A stretch of 55,395 nucleotides of DNA, taken from contig JAOPZA010000091.1 in NCBI GenBank assembly GCA_025964325.1, positions 1 to 55,395 of the forward strand. The letters are read 5' to 3'. The notes beneath the pieces are model-generated. The model did not search any database. It was given only the letters and a program-made list of their open reading frames with translations, and had not been told where the DNA came from. Below, in pieces: positions 53,301 to 55,395 of this stretch (positions are counted from its first letter, which is position 1; every line of letters begins with the position of its first letter). The DNA comes from Conexibacter sp. Its GTDB lineage: Bacteria > Actinomycetota > Thermoleophilia > Solirubrobacterales > Solirubrobacteraceae. The translations under genes and the position numbers were made by a program.

Positions 53301-55273
53301 GCGGCCGCGCGGTCGTCGTCGCGGTCGGCTCCGGCACGCGCCTCGGCGCGACGGCCGCAGCGCTGGCGCTGCACGAGACGCGCGAGAGCCCCCTCGGCGA
53401 CCGCCTCAACCGCCTCTTCCGTCAGGGCCTGCCGCTGATCGCCGGCGGCGGCGTCCTCGTCGCGCTCGCCGGGATCGTGTCCGGCGGCGCCCCGCTCGCG
53501 CAGGTCGCGCTCGGCGCCAGCATCGCGATCGCCGCCGTGCCCGAGGGACTGCCGCTGCTGGCCGGCGTCGCCGAGGCGGCGGTCGCGCGCCGGCTCTCGC
53601 GCCGCGGCGCGCTCGTGCGGCGGCTGGGCGCCGTCGAGGCGCTCGGGCGCGTCGACGTCGCCTGCTGCGACAAGACCGGCACGCTGACGCAGGGACGGCT
53701 CGCGCTGCGGCTGCTCGCGACGCCGGACGAGTCGGCCGACTTCCCCGGGCCGTTGACGCCGGCGCTGCGCGACGTGCTGCGTGTCGCGGCGCAGGCGAGC
53801 CCGCACCCGGAGGCGGCAGACGCGTCCGCGCACCCGACCGACGTCGCCGTCGTCGAGGCGGCCGAGCGCGCCGGCCTCGGCGACGAGGCGCGCGCGGCGC
53901 GCACGGAGGAGGCGCCGTTCGACCCGACGCGCTCGCTCCACGCCGCGCGCATCAACGGGCGGCTGTGCGTGAAGGGCGCGCCGGAGGTCGTCGTCGAGCG
54001 CTGCACGCGCGTCCGCACCGGCGGCGCGGAGCGCGAGCTCGACGACGACGGCCGCGCGCAGCTGCTGGCCGTCGCCGATCGACTCGCCGAACGCGGCCTG
54101 CGGGTGCTGATGGTCGCCGAGGGCGGCGCCGAAGCGCGGCTCGAGGACCCGGACGGCCTCGTCGCGATCGGCTTCGTCGGCATCGCGGACCCGCTGCGGC
54201 CGGGCGTGCGGGCCGCGATCGAGCGCTGTCGCGAGGCGGGCGTCCGGCTCGTCATGCTGACCGGCGACCACCCCGCGACGGCGCGCGCGATCGCGCAGGA
54301 GGCGGGGATCGCGGCGAGCGACGACGAGATCCTGACCGGCGAGGACCTCGCCGAGCTGCAGAACGGCGAGCTCGACGTGCGGCTCGAGCACGCCACCGTC
54401 GTCGCCCGCATCACGCCGCTGGACAAGGTGCGGATCGTCGAGAGCCTGCAACGCCGCGGCCACACGGTCGCGATGACGGGCGACGGCGTCAACGACGCGC
54501 CCGCGCTGCGGCTCGCCGACGTCGGCGTCGCGATGGGCTCCGGCGGCACCGAGGTCGCGCGGCAGGCCGCCGACGTCGTGCTCGCCGACGACGACTTCGC
54601 GACGCTCGTCGACGCGCTCGTCGAGGGCCGCGCGTTCTGGCGCAACATCCGCCGCTCGCTCGGGCTGCTGCTCGGCGGCAACCTCGGCGAGCTCGGCCTC
54701 GTTGCGAGCGCGACCGTGCTGGGCCGCCGCGCGCCGCTGACGACGCGCCAGATCCTCGCGGTCAACCTCGCGACCGACGTGCTGCCGGCGCTCGCCGTCG
54801 CCGTCCAGCCGCCGGAGCACCGAACGCTGTCGGAGCTCGCGCGCGAGGGGACGGCCGAGCTCGACGCGCCGCTGCGCGAGGAGATCCTGCGCCGCGGCAC
54901 CGCGACGGCGCTGCCCGCGCTCGCCGGCTACCTGACCGCGGGAGGCCTCGGCGCGCCCGGCCAGACGGTCGCGTTCGCCAGCATCGTCGCGACGCAGCTG
55001 GCGCAGACGCTCGACCTCGGGCTCGCGCAGGGGACGCTGAGCCGCTCGGTACTGGCCGCCGTCGCCGGCTCGGGCGCGCTGCTCGCGGCGACGCTCAGCG
55101 TGCCGCCGCTGCAGGCGTTCCTCGGGCTCGCCGCACCGACGCCCTTCGGCGCCGCGCTGATCCTGAGCGCCGCCGGCGGCGCGGTCCTGCTCGCGCGGCT
55201 GCTGCCCGGCGCGCGCACGGGCGGCGCCCGGCCGGCTGAGGTCCGTCCGCGCCTCGAGCTCGTGCGCGGCTAG
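50387..55273 (+). CDS. CtpI-like giant P-type ATPase with degenerate N-terminal half
   Basis: Membrane ATPase of 1628 residues from GTG 50387, close to the ~1630 of mycobacterial CtpI. Two HMA-like ferredoxin folds (about residues 10-80 and 125-190) lack the CxxC metal site. A first ATPase-like half has DGPRTLT near Asp480 in place of DKTGTLT, so it is probably dead. The second half is canonical: TGESLPV near 941, AAVPEGLPLL in the fourth core helix, phosphorylation Asp1095 in CDKTGTLTQG, MLTGDHPATARAI and GDGVNDAPAL near 1365. PEGL rather than CPx points to a P2-type (Ca/Mg/other cation) chemistry rather than P1B heavy metals. Two small proteins precede it in an operon. Its stop overlaps the IS transposase stop. 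Confidence 0.9.
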   Translation: MSVTAAAAIEPRVIRASSGRLRIALAGWNGAAPAAVNGELAAMPGVTSAEANPVTGNALVRFDRAATSVDALLADLRRISWPRTVRRGVTRDSSEALVASPSERAPSRAGGAPRGHTGHLSRARIAVRGIDRDPQLARRVVERLERRPDVRRAVASTTTGRVLVEFCGRVPDVQDVLSELSVLELPALPDEDRPAHPLDPAPLIQSTARLIGSALGLGLIAVRRAAHRPGPPIEGRAPAVAAGAIGIAEGLPFVRSALRDAFGRDRAQLLLAGCSIVSLTLSGSPLGLAVNAASALRMWTEVRARRAAWEEYERRLEDAARGEPGAVVRLEAGDRVPLHGLVLEGAGTAVGVDGLPDAIYPGTELPAGARVLGGPFTIELDDGRPFTPQPRAAPPPRSPLDRYMRLVSPLSLAYAGLTVALTRSLGRGFTALLLVNPRAALIGAEAADAGASARVLRAGVTVVGTRPERVVRRPDTLVLDGPRTLTDGFEASRIVPLAGGDAAALGTLAAAVASAAGSPWGAALRAGSGTRGRDGRIERTHASAEVDGVRYELGPADAAGLDEHPVAARARERGDEALVLREAATGRALASVHIRPRLASGVRALVRECRDRKVELALREHGERRAAQAVARRADIPLVLDADLVELVRERQRAGALVAVLSDDPNAAEAFEACDLAVGLTSGRSARFPARADLLAPDLAAVAAIVEAGARHDESVAAAVALSAAANVAGAAWGLRGPPRLVRASHATYIGALAAIGVGWVRLRGGGRSRSLTARLVDPRPERWGRQTPAEVLAAVRSRPAGLTEREVEQRRGRRALGRERNVLVAAALDQIRSPLTGILAAGAGLSLALGEVGDVAMIAAVIAANAAVGAWQERQAGKAAETLQRMGAVTARVVRDGEVVTVPAEDVVRGDVLVLASGDGVVADARLLEADGLEADEAALTGESLPVAKFVDDGPDAARVVLEGSDVTVGGGRAVVVAVGSGTRLGATAAALALHETRESPLGDRLNRLFRQGLPLIAGGGVLVALAGIVSGGAPLAQVALGASIAIAAVPEGLPLLAGVAEAAVARRLSRRGALVRRLGAVEALGRVDVACCDKTGTLTQGRLALRLLATPDESADFPGPLTPALRDVLRVAAQASPHPEAADASAHPTDVAVVEAAERAGLGDEARAARTEEAPFDPTRSLHAARINGRLCVKGAPEVVVERCTRVRTGGAERELDDDGRAQLLAVADRLAERGLRVLMVAEGGAEARLEDPDGLVAIGFVGIADPLRPGVRAAIERCREAGVRLVMLTGDHPATARAIAQEAGIAASDDEILTGEDLAELQNGELDVRLEHATVVARITPLDKVRIVESLQRRGHTVAMTGDGVNDAPALRLADVGVAMGSGGTEVARQAADVVLADDDFATLVDALVEGRAFWRNIRRSLGLLLGGNLGELGLVASATVLGRRAPLTTRQILAVNLATDVLPALAVAVQPPEHRTLSELAREGTAELDAPLREEILRRGTATALPALAGYLTAGGLGAPGQTVAFASIVATQLAQTLDLGLAQGTLSRSVLAAVAGSGALLAATLSVPPLQAFLGLAAPTPFGAALILSAAGGAVLLARLLPGARTGGARPAEVRPRLELVRG

Positions 55274-55395
55274 CTGTAAGAGCTAGGGAGGTTGTTCAGC
55301 TCGCGGAGGCGGGCTGCGGGCGGCTTGTGGTTGAGGGAGCCGTGTGGGCGGTGATGGTTGTAGGTGTGGAGCCAGCCGTCAAGGGCTGCGGTGCG
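55270..55395 (-). mobile_element. IS481-like transposase, C-terminal end (partial)
   Basis: Minus-strand translation ends LDGWLHTYNHHRPHGSLNHK, then PPAARLRELNNLPSSYS and TAG at 55270-55272. This is the C-terminus of an rve-type DDE transposase of the IS481/IS3 group (YNxHRPHGSL motif). It runs off the window. Its stop overlaps the ATPase stop (TAG on both strands inside CTAG), so the element end abuts or overlaps the ATPase 3' end. A short palindrome, TAGCT-gtaag-AGCTA, at 55271-55285 lies at the border. Confidence 0.85.

Noticed and set aside
49949-54820. A 1623-codon open frame antisense to the P-type ATPase
   Set aside because: Shadow frame of a GC-rich gene; Arg/Asp/Gln-rich without recognisable domains, while the sense strand has complete ATPase motifs.
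1-55395. CRISPR arrays, rRNA genes or riboswitches
   Set aside because: No regularly spaced repeats, rRNA-like conserved blocks or recognised riboswitch cores were seen on reading.

Overview
The window is about 55 kb of very GC-rich, densely packed chromosomal DNA from an actinobacterium. Pervasive GTG starts, four-base start/stop overlaps, LAL-type LuxR regulators, ECF sigma factors with SnoaL-like tails and a CtpI-like giant P-type ATPase fit Actinomycetota. Thermoleophilia (Solirubrobacterales-like) is my best guess, but it is inferred from gene content only. I saw no rRNA, tRNA or CRISPR array.

Region 1 (1-12.4 kb) looks like a regulated catabolic island: an alpha/beta-hydrolase, a DHA2 exporter, two large ATP-binding LuxR regulators flanking a short-chain dehydrogenase broken by a nonsense codon, and a single-chain 2Fe-2S/molybdopterin oxidoreductase followed by an XdhC remnant. 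Related palindromic elements lie before the hydrolase, the exporter and the oxidoreductase. Region 2 (12.4-18.3 kb) is a near-symmetrical set: a SigX5-like sigma factor divergent from a DHA2 exporter, a cupin and a PRC-barrel protein, then a second DHA2 exporter divergent from an ECF41 sigma factor. The ECF41 gene has a consensus-like ECF41 promoter.

Region 3 (31.9 down to 18.4 kb, minus strand) is the most interesting part: one tightly coupled operon of fatty acyl-AMP ligase, ACP-KS-AT-DH*-KR-ACP-ACP*-TE polyketide synthase, Sfp-type phosphopantetheinyl transferase, a 30-codon leader ORF, a DHA2 exporter, an Ag85-like PF00756 esterase and an MMPL transporter. The gene set parallels the FadD32-Pks13-Ag85-MmpL3 logic of mycolic acid assembly and export, with a built-in ketoreductase.

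Region 4 (32-45.4 kb) holds housekeeping and stress genes (RibD-like reductase, topoisomerase IB, YceI, methyltransferase, membrane protein) and an alpha-glucan/trehalose block. That block has a six-hairpin glycosidase broken by a 16-bp tandem duplication and two GH13 enzymes. It is followed by glycerate kinase, an orphan PhoU, a secreted phosphoesterase-like protein and an unusual acylphosphatase/LigD-type 3'-phosphoesterase fusion. Region 5 (45.5-55.4 kb) has a GT-C-like membrane protein, a DUF2231-Rieske fusion, a metallophosphoesterase, a nucleotidyltransferase, and three small proteins. The last two of these lead directly into a 1628-residue P-type ATPase whose N-terminal half is a degenerate ATPase copy. 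The window ends inside an IS481-like transposase whose stop codon overlaps that of the ATPase.
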